Positions 8,178 through 18,082 of a DNA stretch of 64,000 nucleotides are shown in pieces. The position numbers and the translations under genes are program-made. Source of the stretch: UBA7455 sp026713185 (GTDB lineage: Bacteria; Pseudomonadota; Gammaproteobacteria; Pseudomonadales; Azotimanducaceae); the NCBI GenBank assembly GCA_963665785.1, contig OY762456.1:868001-932000 (forward strand), read 5' to 3'. Each line of letters starts with the position of its first letter. The stretch's first letter is position 1. The notes below the pieces were generated by a model. The model did no database searches. It saw only the letters and a list, made by a program, of their open reading frames with translations, and had not been told where the DNA came from.

Positions 8178-9863
8178 TTATCCATCACTGGAGCCCCGTT
8201 CCAATGTCTTTTTGATCAGGTCGCCAACGGTAGTCGGTTTAATAGCAGTCTCCTGCTTCCGGTGTGCCTTTATGGCCTCTTGTTCTTCTGCCTGACTCCT
8301 GGCTTTTACGGAGACGCCAATGCTGCGATTCTTGTGGTCAATATTGATGATTTTGGCAAAGACCTCATCGCCCACATTCATCACATGGCGTGCATCTTCA
8401 ACGCGTTCCATGCTGATTTCTGAAACCTTGAGAATACCGTCGACTTCATCGGCAAGAGTCAACACCACCTGTCTGGCATCCACTGATTTTACTATGCCGG
8501 TAACCAGTGAACCGCGATCATTGACAGCGACATAATTATTGAATTGATCGTCTTCCAGTTGTTTAATTCCCAGAGAGATCCGTGTTCGCTCAGCATCAAT
8601 CGACAGGATGACAGTTTCGATCTCATCACCCTTGGTGAATTTTCGCACAGCCTGCTCACCAGGTTCGTTCCAGGAGATGTCAGACAAATGCACCAGCCCG
8701 TCGATATTGCCAACCAGTCCAATGAAGATACCGAAATCAGTTATCGACTTGATGTGGCCCCTGATTCGATCTCCTTTTTTGTGCAGGGTTGCAAATTCTT
8801 CCCAGGGATTGCCCTGACACTGTTTGATTCCCAGAGAAATACGGCGTCTTTCCTCCTCGATGAGTAAAACCATCACCTCTACTTCATCGCCAACCTGGAC
8901 AACCCTGGACGGATGAATGTTGCGATTGGTCCAATCCATTTCGGAGACGTGAACCAGACCCTCGACACCTTCCTCCAATTCTGCAAAACAACCATAGTCG
9001 GTAAGGTTGGTTACCCTGGCCATAGTGCGTGTGCCAACAGGATAGCGCTGTGTGATGGCCACCCAGGGATCTTCTCCCAATTGTTTGAGCCCGAGAGAAA
9101 CACGATTTCGTTCCCGCTCAAATTTAAGTACTTTCACGTTTATCTCATCGCCAACTTCTACGACCTCACCGGGGTGCTTGATACGCTTCCAGGCCATATC
9201 GGTTATGTGGAGCAATCCATCGACACCGCCGAGGTCCACAAAAGCACCGTAATCGGTAAGGTTCTTGACGATTCCCTTGATTTCCTGCCCTTCCTGCAGG
9301 TTCTCCAGAAGCGCTTCGCGTTCTGCGCTGTTTTCTTCCTCTAGCACGGACCGGCGAGACACCACTACATTGTTACGTTTCTGGTCCAGCTTGATGACCT
9401 TGAATTCCAATTCGCGGCCTTCCATCTGTTCGTTGTCCCTGAGTGGACGCACATCAACCAGCGACCCTGGCAGGAATGCCCGGACATCCCGAATCTCTAC
9501 GGTAAATCCACCTTTCACTCGTCCACTGATAACGCCTGTGATAATTTCCTGAGCCTCGTATACGTGATCAAGCAATTCCCATGACTCAGCCCTTTTGGCT
9601 TTTTCCCTGGATAATCTGGTTTCACCAAAACCATCGTCTACAGCATCCATGGAAACTTTGACGGGGTCGCCGACTTCAACTTCCAACTCGCCATGTTCGT
9701 TCAGAAACTGGACTCTTGGAATGACGCCTTCAGACTTCAATCCGGCATGAACCGTAACCCATTCATTATCGATATCAACTACCACACCGGTGATAATGGA
9801 ACCGGACTGCATATCAATCGTTTTTAAACTTTCTTCAAATAACTCTGCAAAACTCTCGCTCAT
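8178..9863 (-). CDS. rpsA: 30S ribosomal protein S1
   Basis: Ribosomal protein S1 brings mRNAs, especially those with structured leaders, to the 30S subunit. The protein is 561 residues from the ATG at 9863 (MSESFAELFEESLKTID), which matches the standard N-terminus; an ATG ten codons upstream at 9893 is less likely. Six S1/OB repeats can be followed, each with GxVxxxxDxGxFVxL-type strands; for example VKNLTDYGAFVDLGG in the third and VTNLTDYGCFAELEEG in the fourth. It is in the cmk-rpsA-ihfB block. Confidence 0.98.
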   Translation of the reverse strand: MSESFAELFEESLKTIDMQSGSIITGVVVDIDNEWVTVHAGLKSEGVIPRVQFLNEHGELEVEVGDPVKVSMDAVDDGFGETRLSREKAKRAESWELLDHVYEAQEIITGVISGRVKGGFTVEIRDVRAFLPGSLVDVRPLRDNEQMEGRELEFKVIKLDQKRNNVVVSRRSVLEEENSAEREALLENLQEGQEIKGIVKNLTDYGAFVDLGGVDGLLHITDMAWKRIKHPGEVVEVGDEINVKVLKFERERNRVSLGLKQLGEDPWVAITQRYPVGTRTMARVTNLTDYGCFAELEEGVEGLVHVSEMDWTNRNIHPSRVVQVGDEVEVMVLLIEEERRRISLGIKQCQGNPWEEFATLHKKGDRIRGHIKSITDFGIFIGLVGNIDGLVHLSDISWNEPGEQAVRKFTKGDEIETVILSIDAERTRISLGIKQLEDDQFNNYVAVNDRGSLVTGIVKSVDARQVVLTLADEVDGILKVSEISMERVEDARHVMNVGDEVFAKIINIDHKNRSIGVSVKARSQAEEQEAIKAHRKQETAIKPTTVGDLIKKTLERGSSDG

Positions 9864-9961
9864 AATAATTCCCGGGCTTTCACCCTTAGCCATATTCCAA
9901 CTGATATGGGTCTGTTAATGTTTGTGCTGAATCCGGATATAGTTCAGGTTGGAACCCGAAT

Positions 9962-10651
9962 TCAGACCAATTTTCCTTCTACGATGGTCAATACCTGCTG
10001 AAATACCTCACTTGTACTCAATGCTGTACTGTCAATGATGACTGCATCGGGAGCTGCCCTGAGTGGAGCAACGTCCCGTTTCATATCCAGATCATCCCGT
10101 ATTTGGATACTTTTAAGAAGTTCCTGAAGACTAACACTAATATCCTTATCTTTCAACTGCTTATAACGCCTTTTTGCCCTCTCTTCAGCAGTTGCCGTTA
10201 AATAAACCTTAACCGTCGCATCAGCAAAAACGACCGTTCCCATATCTCTGCCGTCAGCCACCAGTCCCGGAGCCTGGCGAAAGGATCTTTGCAACTTCAT
10301 TACAACTTCGCGAACAGATGCCAGAGGAGCCACGATCGAAGCATCAACGCCCGCCTGGTTGGTACGTATCTGCAGTGATACATCATGAGCATTGAGCCAG
10401 ATAGATAAAGGGTTTTCCGGGTTATCTGTCAGCTTAAAGGCGATATCAAGGCTTTCTGTCAATGTTGCCAACGCGGATTCATCATGGAGTGGTACATCAC
10501 TTTGCCGGGCTGCCAGTCCTATAATCCGATAGATTGCACCGCTGTCGAGGAGGTGAAACCCCAGTCTACCGGCAATACGATACGCTATCGTGCCTTTACC
10601 GGAACCTCCTGGACCGTCAATGGCTATGACTGGAATCGTCGAATTTACCAC
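9962..10651 (-). CDS. cmk: Cytidylate kinase
   Basis: Phosphorylates CMP and dCMP with ATP for pyrimidine nucleotide salvage. The 229-residue protein has a P-loop IAIDGPGGSGKGT at residues 9-21, the CMP-binding region with the family insert, and VADGRDMGTVVF near residue 130, all diagnostic. The start is GTG at 10651, immediately after the tyrA TGA stop (TGA-GTG with no gap), which implies translational coupling. rpsA follows after about 100 bp. Confidence 0.97.
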   Translation of the reverse strand: MVNSTIPVIAIDGPGGSGKGTIAYRIAGRLGFHLLDSGAIYRIIGLAARQSDVPLHDESALATLTESLDIAFKLTDNPENPLSIWLNAHDVSLQIRTNQAGVDASIVAPLASVREVVMKLQRSFRQAPGLVADGRDMGTVVFADATVKVYLTATAEERAKRRYKQLKDKDISVSLQELLKSIQIRDDLDMKRDVAPLRAAPDAVIIDSTALSTSEVFQQVLTIVEGKLV

Positions 10652-11539
10652 TCATGATCCTCCCCTGTTTTTTGCAATATCATTCTGCGTAAAATCATCT
10701 CTGGCCTGACTGGCTCGATTCAATACTCTCTGCAGGTCAGCAACATTGCTCTGGTCAATCATTGATCGTAATGCTTCAAGTTTTTCCAGATAATCGTCCA
10801 GGATTTCCAACACCGCGGGACCATTTGCCAGAAAGATATCACGCCACATGATCGGGTCAGATCCGGCGATACGGGTAAAGTCACGAAAGCCACCTGCCGC
10901 ATATCGAAAAATTTCCTGGCCGTCATCCTTTGAGAGCAGTGTATCAACCAGCGCGTAGGCAAGAAGGTGAGGCAGATGGCTGGTTCGGGCAAGAATCCGG
11001 TCATGATGCTCTACCGTCATAACCACCACAGTGGCTCCCAGTCCCTGCCACAGATCACGGATACGTTCGAGAGCTGATGGTTTCGTTTCAGCAACCGGGG
11101 TCAGAATCACCTTGTGGTTTTCAAACAAATCAGGATTTGCCGAGGTCACACCGTGCTTTTCAGACCCTGCGACAGGATGACCGGGAACCAGGCAACCAGG
11201 TATCAGACCGTATACCTCACGACTGTCCTCGATAACAGTTGCCTTGACACTGCCAACATCTGTTATCAGCGTCGTTGCGGGTATTTCCCGAAGCACGGCT
11301 TTCACAGCGAGCACCGGTACTGCCAGTATGACCAGATCAGAATCCTGTACGGCAGCCGGGATCGAATCCGCCGCTTCGGTGATAATGCCTGACTGCTTTC
11401 CCAGTTGCAGACTGTTCCAATCCTGGTCAAAGGCAACCACTGTAGCTGCAAGATCACGCTTTTGCAGGGCTGTGGCAATTGACCCTCCGATCAATCCCAG
11501 CCCGATAATGGCAACGCGGGAAAAAACGGGATCACTCAT
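10652..11539 (-). CDS. tyrA: Prephenate dehydrogenase (TyrA family, unfused)
   Basis: NAD(P)-dependent oxidative decarboxylation of prephenate (or arogenate) towards tyrosine. The 295-residue protein begins with a Rossmann GLGLIGGSIA motif at 13-22 and continues with TDVGSVK, PGHPVAGSEKHGV and HDRILARTSHLPH, all typical of prephenate dehydrogenase. It carries neither a chorismate mutase nor the AroA fusion seen in pseudomonads. It overlaps hisC by 4 bp (ATGA) and abuts cmk, so hisC-tyrA-cmk is one transcription unit. Confidence 0.95.
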   Translation of the reverse strand: MSDPVFSRVAIIGLGLIGGSIATALQKRDLAATVVAFDQDWNSLQLGKQSGIITEAADSIPAAVQDSDLVILAVPVLAVKAVLREIPATTLITDVGSVKATVIEDSREVYGLIPGCLVPGHPVAGSEKHGVTSANPDLFENHKVILTPVAETKPSALERIRDLWQGLGATVVVMTVEHHDRILARTSHLPHLLAYALVDTLLSKDDGQEIFRYAAGGFRDFTRIAGSDPIMWRDIFLANGPAVLEILDDYLEKLEALRSMIDQSNVADLQRVLNRASQARDDFTQNDIAKNRGGS

Positions 11540-12630
11540 AATACGCTTCGAAGAGCATCGACAAAGCGCTGGTTTTCTTCCGGTAAACCAATAGTGACCC
11601 GCAGATGATTTGGCATTTCATAGATACCAATGGGGCGCACGATGACACCCAGATGCAGCAGGGCGTCGTAAACCGGCATCGCGTTACTGCCAACATCAAT
11701 GGTCAGAAAATTACCCGCGGAAGGGATGTAGTCCAGCCCCAGTTCCATACAGGCTCCGGTCAGGAATGCCATTCCTTCCTGATTCAGAGCAATGGATTCA
11801 GCAACATGATCCTGTGCTTCCAACGCCGCCAGAGCTGCCGTGAGGGCCATGGTATTCGCATTAAATGGCTGGCGTACCCGATTCATTAAATCAGCAATAT
11901 CAGGATGACTGACGGCATATCCCACGCGCAATGCGGCAAGTCCATATGCCTTGGAGAACGTACGCGTCACTATCAGGTTCGGGTATTTCGCGACAAGACT
12001 GATGCCATCGGGATAGTCCGGTTCGCTGACGTATTCAAAATAGGCCTCGTCCAGCACTACCAGGACATTTTCCGGCACATCATCCAGGAATCCGATAAGT
12101 TCTTTCTCTCTCACCCAGGTGCCAGTGGGGTTATTGGGATTGGCAATAAAAACCATCCGCGTCCGGCTGTTGATCGCCTTGAGCGCCGCGTCAAGATCCT
12201 GGCCAAAGTTCATGGCTGGAATGATGGTCAGTCCCGCACCGATGGCACGGGTCACCAATGGATAAACGATAAAGGAATGTTGAGATACAATGGATTCGTT
12301 TGCGGTATGCAGATAAACGCGCGCCAGGAGTTCCAGGACTTCGTTGGAACCGTTGCCAATGGTCAGAGATGCCACCGGCACACCAAGGAATTCACTCAGA
12401 TTGTGTTTCAGCAACCAGGCGCTGCCGTCCGGATAACGTGCCAGGTCAGGCAGCATCTCTATCAGCCTGGCCTGTACCAGCGGACTGGCGCCAAGGGGAT
12501 TCTCGTTACTGGCAAGCTTGACTACATTGGTCAGACCCAGTTCCCGTTCCAGTTCCTCTACCGGTTTGCCCGGTTGATAGGGCTGTAATTCCCTGATTCC
12601 CGGCAATGCCATGGACAAAAAATCAGTCAT
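11536..12630 (-). CDS. hisC: Histidinol-phosphate aminotransferase
   Basis: PLP enzyme that transaminates imidazole-acetol phosphate in histidine synthesis and often also aromatic keto acids. The 364-residue protein shows LASNENPLGASP near 40, NPNNPTGTW near 160, DEAYFEYV near 195 and the PLP lysine in TRTFSKAYGLAALRVGYA near 215-230. Its position between pheA and tyrA suggests an additional role in phenylalanine and tyrosine transamination (inference). It is 7 bp downstream of the pheA stop. Confidence 0.96.
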   Translation of the reverse strand: MTDFLSMALPGIRELQPYQPGKPVEELERELGLTNVVKLASNENPLGASPLVQARLIEMLPDLARYPDGSAWLLKHNLSEFLGVPVASLTIGNGSNEVLELLARVYLHTANESIVSQHSFIVYPLVTRAIGAGLTIIPAMNFGQDLDAALKAINSRTRMVFIANPNNPTGTWVREKELIGFLDDVPENVLVVLDEAYFEYVSEPDYPDGISLVAKYPNLIVTRTFSKAYGLAALRVGYAVSHPDIADLMNRVRQPFNANTMALTAALAALEAQDHVAESIALNQEGMAFLTGACMELGLDYIPSAGNFLTIDVGSNAMPVYDALLHLGVIVRPIGIYEMPNHLRVTIGLPEENQRFVDALRSVL

Positions 12631-12637
12631 GTCCTGC

Positions 12638-13747
12638 TCAATTCACCACGGCTCTTGGATAACTGCCCAGTATCTTTACCTCTAACGCTTCCTTGTCAAT
12701 TGCATCCATTACTTCGATGATCAGTGGATCATCCCGATGCCCCTCAAAATCAATAAAAAACACATATGACCACTTGCCCGTCCTGGAGGGTCGGGTTTCT
12801 ATCGAAGTCAGCGAAACGCCATGACGTTCAAACGGTTCCAGCAGCTTGTACAGGGCGCCGGGTCGATTGTAGGTTGATACCAGTACGGAGGTCTTGTCAT
12901 TGCCACTTTTAATGACATCCTCCCGCCCGATGACCAGAAATCTCGTCGTGTTGTCGGAACGATCTTCTATTTTTCCGGATATCACCCGGAGATCGTAAAT
13001 CTCGGCACATATTTGCGGTGCGATAGCGGCGGCATTCTGCTCACCACTGATTCTCCTGGCAGCCTCTCCATTACTGGTCACCGGCACTTTGGAGGCGTGC
13101 GGGTAATGTGCGTCCAGCCATCGTCGGCACTGGGCCAGTGTCTGTTGGTGAGAGTAGATGCAGTCGATCTCATGATCTTCAATATCATTGCCGGTCATCA
13201 GATAGTGGTGTATCTGCAGATGAACCTCGCCGCAGATTTTCAGAGAAGACTCCAGAAAATTATCCAGGGTTGAACTGATCACACCTTCCGTTGAGTTTTC
13301 AACGGGCACCACACCATAGTTGCAGGCTTCCGATTCCACCTCCCGGAATACATCGTCATGGGTAGTCATAGGCTGACAAATGACCGAGTCGCCAAAGTGC
13401 TTCCTGGCCGCCAATTGCGTAAATGTACCCTCGGGGCCAAGATAGGCAACTTCCAACGGCTGTTCCAGGGCAAGACAGGCAGACATGATCTGCCGGTACA
13501 CCTGGGCGATTTTCTGATTGCTCAGGGGACCCTGGTTGAGATCAATCATGTGCTGGAGTATCTGGGATTCCCGGTCCGGGCGATAGAACACCGGTTTGTC
13601 ATCCGGAGAATCAATCTGTTTCACCTTGGCGACCTCAAGCGCATACTGCGCCCGTTCATTCAGTTGAACCAGAATACGTTCATCCAGGTTGTCTATACGC
13701 GCCCGCAGGACTTTCAATTTTTCCTCAGGAGAGTGTTTATCATTCAT
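12638..13747 (-). CDS. pheA: Bifunctional chorismate mutase/prephenate dehydratase (P-protein)
   Basis: Converts chorismate to prephenate and then phenylpyruvate, the first steps to phenylalanine. Three domains can be read: AroQ-type chorismate mutase (about 5-90, LRARIDNLDERILVQLNERA), prephenate dehydratase (about 95-275, with YLGPEGTFTQLAA and NSTEGVISSTLD), and a C-terminal ACT regulatory domain containing the GALYKLLEPF and ESIRT-like SIETRPSR motifs. I chose the ATG at 13747 (MNDKHSPEEK), because the longer frame would begin inside gyrA. It is 369 residues. It follows gyrA directly; serC, which usually lies between them in related genomes, is absent. Confidence 0.96.
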   Translation of the reverse strand: MNDKHSPEEKLKVLRARIDNLDERILVQLNERAQYALEVAKVKQIDSPDDKPVFYRPDRESQILQHMIDLNQGPLSNQKIAQVYRQIMSACLALEQPLEVAYLGPEGTFTQLAARKHFGDSVICQPMTTHDDVFREVESEACNYGVVPVENSTEGVISSTLDNFLESSLKICGEVHLQIHHYLMTGNDIEDHEIDCIYSHQQTLAQCRRWLDAHYPHASKVPVTSNGEAARRISGEQNAAAIAPQICAEIYDLRVISGKIEDRSDNTTRFLVIGREDVIKSGNDKTSVLVSTYNRPGALYKLLEPFERHGVSLTSIETRPSRTGKWSYVFFIDFEGHRDDPLIIEVMDAIDKEALEVKILGSYPRAVVN

Positions 13748-13757
13748 ATTTGAATTT

Positions 13758-16319
13758 TCACTCCTGTTCTTCTGATTCTTCATCATCAACTGATGGTTCC
13801 TGTATCTGGGCAAGACCTACCAGTTGTTCGTCGTTGGCGAGATTAATCAATTTCACACCCTGCGTATTCCGTCCCTGCTGGGAGACGTCATCTATACGAA
13901 TTCTAACCAGCGTTCCCTGATCACTGATCAGAATAACTTCATCACCGCTGGATACCTGGACGGCGCCTGCCATGTTGCCATTTCTCTCGGACAACTTCAT
14001 GCCGATCACGCCCTGACCGCCGCGTCCGATCACCGAAAAATCGGCAAAACTGCTGCGTTTGCCATATCCATTCTGGCTGGCAACCAGAATCTCGCCGTTT
14101 TCTTCCGGGATCATCAGTGCAATGACCTGCTCATTTGTCTTCAGCCTGATACCGCGTACACCCTGGGCGGTACGTGCCGTTGCCCTGACATCGGATTCCT
14201 TGAAGCGGATACCCTTGCCCCCGCTGCTGAACAACATCACATCCCTTGTGCCATCGGTGATGGCGGCGCCAATCAGGGTGTTGTCTTCCTTCAGTGCAAT
14301 GGCGATGAGTCCTGAACTCCGTTGCCGTGAAAAATGCATCAGAGGTGTCTTTTTGACCGTACCGTTGGATGTGGCCATGAAGATAAATTGATCTTCCCGG
14401 TACTCGTGTACCGGTAGCATGGCGGTAACACGTTCGTCTTCTTCAAGGGGCAGAATATTGATAACAGGTCTCCCCCGTGAAGCACGTCCCGCCGGCGGAA
14501 TCTGAAATACCCTGAGCCAGTATACCTTTCCACGATTGGTGAAGCAGAGAATCGTGTCATGGGTATTGGCCACCATCAGTCGTTCGATAAAATCCTCATC
14601 CTTGACAGTGCTGGCCATCTTGCCGCGTCCACCCCGTCCCTGAGCGCGGTAAGTATCCAGTGGCTGGGTTTTTGCATAGCCGCCATTTGACAGTGTCACC
14701 ACCATGTCTTCTTCCTGAATCAGATCTTCCATGGTGAGGTCTTCCTGGGACTCAACGATTCTGGTTAATCGTTCATCACCGTAATCATCGCGAATTGCGG
14801 TCAGTTCATCCCGGATAAGCTGCATCAATACATCAGGTTCAGCCAGGATGTTCATCAATTCCCCAATGGTATCGATAAGCTCCTGGTACTCTTCATGCAG
14901 CCTGGTCTGTTCCATATTGGTCAGGCGGTTGAGCCGCATTTCAAGAATTGCCTGGGCCTGATCATCCGATAGATAATAGCTGCCATCATCCATCAGACCG
15001 TATTCGTCGCCCAGTTCTTCCGGCTTGACAGCATCGGGTCCTGCTCGTTCCAGCATCTGCAGGATAATGTCCGACTGCCAGGGCTGGCTGACCAGCTTCT
15101 CTCTTGCTTCCTGGGTAGACGCGGATGCCTTGATCAGTTCAATCACAGGATCAATATTAGACAGGGCGACGGTGAGACCTTCAAGTGTATGACCCCGGGT
15201 ACGGGCACGGCGCAGCAGATACAGCGTTCTCCTGGTGACGACTTCCCGTCGATGCAGAATGAACGCTTCCAGTACCTGCTTGAGGTTGAGCACCCTGGGT
15301 TCATTGTCGACCAGAGCCACGATGTTGATACCGAATACACTTTCCATGCGGGTCTGGGCATAGAGATTGTTGAGTATCACTTCTCCGACTTCCCCACGTC
15401 GCAACTCAATGATAATGCGCGTATCCTTTGCCGACTCATCACGAAGTTCGGTTATACCTTCGATCTTTTTATCCTTCACCAGCAGCGCAATGTGTTCAAT
15501 CAGTCGTGCACGGTTAACCTGGAAGGGTATTTCCTTGACGATAATCGTATCTTTTTTGTTTTTTTCATCCGTTTCTATTTCGCAATGAGCCCTGACCCGG
15601 ATCCTGCCACGTCCCGTACGGTAAGCCTGCACTATACCGCCCCGGCCATTGATGATCGCCCCCGTGGGTAGATCAGGACCCTGAATATATTCCATCAAAT
15701 CGTCAACATCATTGTCGGGATTGTCGATGAGCGCAATACAGGCATTGATCACCTCGGTGAGGTTATGCGGCGGGATATTGGTTGCCATGCCCACCGCAAT
15801 ACCGGTAGATCCATTGATCAACAGATTAGGCACCCTGGATGGCAATACCACAGGCATCTTCAGGTTGCCTTCGTAGTTGTCCTCAAAGTCCACGGTATCC
15901 CTGTCCAGGTCCGCCAGGATTTCCTGGGCAATCTTCATCATGCGTATTTCGGTGTAACGCTGGGCCGCCGCACCATCACCATCCATAGAGCCGAAGTTGC
16001 CCTGCCCATCCACCAATGGATATCGCATTTTGAAATCCTGGACCATATGCACGATGGTCTCGTAGGCGGCAGCATCGCTGTGAGGATGATACTTGCCAAG
16101 AACATCGCCTACGATTCGGGCGGACTTCATATAGGGCCTGTTCCAGGTGTTGTTCAGTTCACCCATGGCGAACAACACTCGCCGGTGTACCGGCTTGAGC
16201 CCGTCCCGCACATCCGGCAGGGCGCGGCTCACAATGACACTCATGGCATAGCTTAAAAAGGACTCCCGCAGTTCATCCTCAATGTTGATGGAATCGATAT
16301 TGCCTTCGAATTCAGACAT
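13758..16319 (-). CDS. gyrA: DNA gyrase subunit A
   Basis: Breakage-reunion subunit of DNA gyrase, which introduces negative supercoils. The 853-residue protein has the N-terminal winged-helix/tower region with the catalytic tyrosine in AAAQRYTEIRM near residue 120, the resistance-determining region (PHSDAAAYETIVHM, with S83/D/A arrangement near 80-90), the GyrA-box-like QGRGGRGK near 560 and six C-terminal beta-pinwheel repeats. The acidic tail ends in EESEEQE. It heads the gyrA-pheA-hisC-tyrA-cmk-rpsA block. Confidence 0.98.
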   Translation of the reverse strand: MSEFEGNIDSINIEDELRESFLSYAMSVIVSRALPDVRDGLKPVHRRVLFAMGELNNTWNRPYMKSARIVGDVLGKYHPHSDAAAYETIVHMVQDFKMRYPLVDGQGNFGSMDGDGAAAQRYTEIRMMKIAQEILADLDRDTVDFEDNYEGNLKMPVVLPSRVPNLLINGSTGIAVGMATNIPPHNLTEVINACIALIDNPDNDVDDLMEYIQGPDLPTGAIINGRGGIVQAYRTGRGRIRVRAHCEIETDEKNKKDTIIVKEIPFQVNRARLIEHIALLVKDKKIEGITELRDESAKDTRIIIELRRGEVGEVILNNLYAQTRMESVFGINIVALVDNEPRVLNLKQVLEAFILHRREVVTRRTLYLLRRARTRGHTLEGLTVALSNIDPVIELIKASASTQEAREKLVSQPWQSDIILQMLERAGPDAVKPEELGDEYGLMDDGSYYLSDDQAQAILEMRLNRLTNMEQTRLHEEYQELIDTIGELMNILAEPDVLMQLIRDELTAIRDDYGDERLTRIVESQEDLTMEDLIQEEDMVVTLSNGGYAKTQPLDTYRAQGRGGRGKMASTVKDEDFIERLMVANTHDTILCFTNRGKVYWLRVFQIPPAGRASRGRPVINILPLEEDERVTAMLPVHEYREDQFIFMATSNGTVKKTPLMHFSRQRSSGLIAIALKEDNTLIGAAITDGTRDVMLFSSGGKGIRFKESDVRATARTAQGVRGIRLKTNEQVIALMIPEENGEILVASQNGYGKRSSFADFSVIGRGGQGVIGMKLSERNGNMAGAVQVSSGDEVILISDQGTLVRIRIDDVSQQGRNTQGVKLINLANDEQLVGLAQIQEPSVDDEESEEQE

Positions 16320-16479
16320 GGATTATCCGGGTTTCCTCATTTGGCTTCAGCCTCTGGAATACATGTGATTAAAAAATTTGAATGCAACGTTCCTGCGCGA
16401 ATCACGATCTCTCAATCCCTTGTTCGTACTGTAAGATCGTATCCGCTGTTTGTTCCAGGATTTTGCAGATGTTTACGTC

Positions 16480-16596
16480 TGCGAATAATAACATGTTCAT
16501 TGACTGCAAACATCCGAAACGCATCAATAATACTGTTGCATGAGTCCTTGACTGCAAACATCCGAAATGCATGAAAAAAACAGCTGCAGGCGTCCT
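16480..16596. repeat. 48-bp tandem repeat in the gyrA-mtaD gap
   Basis: Two adjacent 48-base units (16501-16548 and 16549-16596) share TGACTGCAAACATCCGAAA at their 5' ends and GTCCT at their 3' ends, with diverged middles. A partial unit precedes them from about 16480. The gap of roughly 455 bp between gyrA and mtaD holds this repeat and promoter elements and no gene that I trust. Confidence 0.75.
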
Positions 16597-16742
16597 TTCG
16601 AACAGACACTGCAACAACATGAAAATCTCCTGCTAAAGCAAATCTTGTGGAGTGACACCTTTTGACAATACAGTGCGGCATTCCCAGGGTCTGTCCCCTT
16701 GCGGCAATACTTTGTCTGCAAAAATAGAATTTTCTGCTAATG

Positions 16743-16748
16743 TATAAT
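16743..16748 (+). promoter_or_regulatory. Candidate -10 box for mtaD-ubiG-yciK
   Basis: A perfect TATAAT preceded by TG (TGTATAAT from 16741) lies 27 bases before the mtaD ATG. No good -35 is visible at the right distance. Sequence match only. Confidence 0.35.
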
Positions 16749-16774
16749 TTCAGTTTTTCTGGCATATTCACTGC

Positions 16775-18082
16775 ATGAATTTACCCGTTTCCGACTGTCT
16801 GATCAGCGCTCGCTGGATAGTACCGATTATTCCTTCCGGCTTGGTTCTCCATCACCATTCTCTGGTGATCCGTAACGGTCGAATCGGCGCAATTCTGCCG
16901 ACAGACCGGATCAGCGATGAACACCGCACGCTGCCCCGGGTAGAACTTCCGCATCATCTGGTCACGGCGGGTCTGATCAATGCCCATGGTCATGCCGCCA
17001 TGACTCTCTTGCGGGGTTATGCGGACGATCTTGAACTTGATGACTGGCTCAACAATCACATCTGGCCTGTTGAGGGCCGGGTGGTGGATAAATCCTTTGT
17101 CTATGATGGTTCGATGCTTGCCGTGGCGGAAATGATCAGCACAGGTACTACCTGTGCCGCCGATACCTATTTTTTCCCGCCTGCGACTGCCGATGCCTTT
17201 TCCGATGCGGGATTTCGGGGCCAGATTGGTATCCCTGTAGTGCAGTTTGGTAATGCCTGGGCAGAAACTGAATTGCAACACATCGAACAAGGACTGGAAT
17301 TTCACGACAGCATGAAACACCATGGCCTGATTACGACGGCGTTCTCGCCGCATGCTCCCTACACGGTCTCCGACGCAGGATTCAACAGTATCAGGCAACA
17401 CGCCGATGCCCTGGACATACCTGTGCATCTTCACCTGCACGAAACCCGCAATGAAACAGAACATTCCCGCCCTTTACAAAGGATACAGTCCCTGGGATTG
17501 CTCTCCAGCCGGTTACAGGCAATTCACATGACCCAACTGAACACCAGTGAAATTGACCTGTTGGCCAGACACGATGTCAATATCGTCCATTGTCCTGAAT
17601 CGAATATGAAACTGGCCAGTGGAATTTGCCCTGTCCTGGCGCTTGGAGAGTCGGGAGTCAACGTTGCGCTGGGTACGGATGGCGCCGCGAGTAACAACAA
17701 TCTCGACATGTTGGAAGAGGCCAGGTCAGCCGCTTTGCTCTCTAAAGTATCAACACGGAACGCTACCGGTATCTCCGCTGTGGACGCACTGGAAATGGCC
17801 ACTATCAATGGCGCCCGTCTGTTGGGTCTGGAGTCAGAAATCGGCAGCCTTGAACCGGGGAAAAGTGCCGATCTGATCGCCGTTGATTTCTCCGGTTTCG
17901 GATTCCAGCCTGTTTATCATCCCATCTCACATTTAATCTATGTCGCCTCTGGCGCTCATGTCTCCCATACCTGGATCAATGGTCAATGTCTGTATCAGGA
18001 CAGGCGTTTTACGCACCTCGATGTGGGTGCTTTACGCACAAGAGTTGATGCCTGGCAGGAAAAGGTCAAGGCTGAATCATGA
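16775..18082 (+). CDS. mtaD: TRZ/ATZ-family amidohydrolase, probable 5-methylthioadenosine/S-adenosylhomocysteine deaminase
   Basis: Cytoplasmic metal-dependent deaminase of the amidohydrolase superfamily that in this context deaminates methylthioadenosine or S-adenosylhomocysteine. The 435-residue protein shows the metal motif NAHGHAAMTLLRGYADD near 70, HLHLHETRNE near 210, HMTQL near 245 and GTDGAASNNNLDML near 300. It overlaps ubiG by 4 bp (ATGA), the mtaD-ubiG-yciK order seen in pseudomonads; the phosphatase gene (mupP/gph) often found between ubiG and yciK is missing. The exact substrate is inferred from context. Confidence 0.88.
   Translation: MNLPVSDCLISARWIVPIIPSGLVLHHHSLVIRNGRIGAILPTDRISDEHRTLPRVELPHHLVTAGLINAHGHAAMTLLRGYADDLELDDWLNNHIWPVEGRVVDKSFVYDGSMLAVAEMISTGTTCAADTYFFPPATADAFSDAGFRGQIGIPVVQFGNAWAETELQHIEQGLEFHDSMKHHGLITTAFSPHAPYTVSDAGFNSIRQHADALDIPVHLHLHETRNETEHSRPLQRIQSLGLLSSRLQAIHMTQLNTSEIDLLARHDVNIVHCPESNMKLASGICPVLALGESGVNVALGTDGAASNNNLDMLEEARSAALLSKVSTRNATGISAVDALEMATINGARLLGLESEIGSLEPGKSADLIAVDFSGFGFQPVYHPISHLIYVASGAHVSHTWINGQCLYQDRRFTHLDVGALRTRVDAWQEKVKAES

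Noticed and set aside
16412..16771. Minus-strand 119-codon frame containing repeated FRMFAV segments
   Set aside because: The repeats simply reflect the 48-bp DNA tandem (16 codons); no ribosome site or family resemblance.
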